Source: Bizionia sp.
GTDB taxonomy: Bacteria > Bacteroidota > Bacteroidia > Flavobacteriales > Flavobacteriaceae
Assembly: GCA_018067115.1 (NCBI GenBank)
Contig: JAGPVI010000041.1
Location: forward strand, 1-6,576
Direction: 5' to 3'
Length of the DNA stretch: 6,576 nucleotides
The translations under genes and the position numbers were made by a program. A model generated the notes under the pieces. The model ran no database searches, was not told the DNA's origin, and saw only the letters and a list, made by a program, of their open reading frames with translations. Shown one piece after another: positions 6,070-6,576 of the stretch (positions are counted from its first letter, which is position 1; every line of letters begins with the position of its first letter).

Positions 6070-6576
6070 ATGATTACACACTTAAAAGGGAAATTAGTAG
6101 AGAAAAATCCAACCAACGTCGTTATCGATTGTAACGGCGTTGGCTATTTTATAAATATCTCATTACATACTTTTTCGCAAATTCCAGACCAAGAAAATAT
6201 AGCGCTATTTACCCATCTTCAAGTTAAAGAAGATTCGCATAGCCTTTATGGTTTTATCACTCCGGGAGAACGCGAAGTATTTAGGTTGTTAATATCCGTT
6301 AGTGGTATTGGTACTAATACAGCACGTACTATGTTATCGTCGTTAACACCACAACAAATTAAAGAGGGAATTGCTAGCGAAGATGTGGCACTTATTCAAT
6401 CTGTTAAAGGAATAGGTTTAAAAACCGCACAGCGCGTAATTATCGATTTAAAAGATAAGATTATAAAAATTTACGATATCGATGAAGTTTCTGTTAATAA
6501 AAACAATACCAATAAAGAAGAAGCGTTATCTGCTTTAGAGGTTCTTGGATATGCCAAAAAACAAGCCGATCGCGTT
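6070..6576 (+). CDS. ruvA: Holliday junction branch migration protein RuvA, 3'-truncated by window edge
   Basis: RuvA forms the tetrameric platform that binds four-way junctions and recruits RuvB rings to them. The first 169 codons are present; the family is about 190-200 residues, so some 20-30 are missing at the right edge. The N-terminal OB-fold begins MITHLKGKLVEKNPTNVVID and includes NGVGYFINI (22-30) and the SHSLYGF segment (56-62). The central domain II carries two helix-hairpin-helix DNA-binding motifs, around SGIGTNTA (78-85) and KGIGLKTA (113-120). A charged linker with NKNNTNKE (143-150) leads into domain III, which contacts RuvB, starting EEALSALEVLGY (150-161). The ATG at 6070 gives the canonical RuvA start. 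The gene follows maeB after 50 bases with a promoter-like box between. From memory, flavobacteria often have the gliding/type IX secretion gene sprA next, but that region is not visible. Confidence 0.96.
   Translation, partial: MITHLKGKLVEKNPTNVVIDCNGVGYFINISLHTFSQIPDQENIALFTHLQVKEDSHSLYGFITPGEREVFRLLISVSGIGTNTARTMLSSLTPQQIKEGIASEDVALIQSVKGIGLKTAQRVIIDLKDKIIKIYDIDEVSVNKNNTNKEEALSALEVLGYAKKQADRV

Noticed and set aside
1..6576. Search for a mobile element, CRISPR array, tRNA, toxin-antitoxin pair or other novel system
   Set aside because: Five conserved housekeeping genes fill the window. The only gap above 60 bases is the 235-base ctaD-ruvB spacer, and I saw no long repeats, terminal inverted repeats, tRNA-like folds or unexplained coding sequence.

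Overview
The window is about 6.6 kb of ordinary chromosomal sequence. It is AT-rich, with every gene on the + strand and tightly packed. It most likely comes from a member of the Flavobacteriaceae (phylum Bacteroidota). The reasons are the low GC content, the flavobacterial wording of the proteins (for example GARDMASGFLNM in the oxidase and MNENLDPTNDN at the RuvB start), promoter boxes of the Bacteroidota TAnnTTTG type, and the absence of convincing Shine-Dalgarno sequences. The genus cannot be named from this window.

Layout from left to right: (1) the 3' five-sixths or so of ctaD, the haem-copper cytochrome c oxidase subunit I, whose 5' end lies outside the window; (2) a 235-base intergenic region with a strong Rho-independent terminator, a nearby imperfect copy of it, a promoter-like box and a small hairpin; (3) ruvB, the Holliday-junction branch-migration motor; (4) queG, a short-form epoxyqueuosine reductase with a GTG start, lying in the same frame as ruvB and separated from it by three tandem stop codons; (5) a 50-base gap with a TACATTTG box; (6) maeB, a two-domain NADP-type malic enzyme; (7) a second 50-base gap with an identical TACATTTG box; (8) the first 169 codons of ruvA, cut by the right edge.

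Functionally this is housekeeping DNA: aerobic respiration, Holliday-junction processing, tRNA queuosine synthesis and malate-to-pyruvate metabolism. RuvA and RuvB are partners in one complex. Here their genes flank queG and maeB instead of forming a compact ruvAB pair, and the promoter boxes suggest at least three transcription units (ruvB-queG, maeB, ruvA and beyond). No mobile element, CRISPR array, RNA gene or defence or biosynthetic system is visible. I find no credible evidence of an undescribed biological system. The points worth a second look are small architectural ones.
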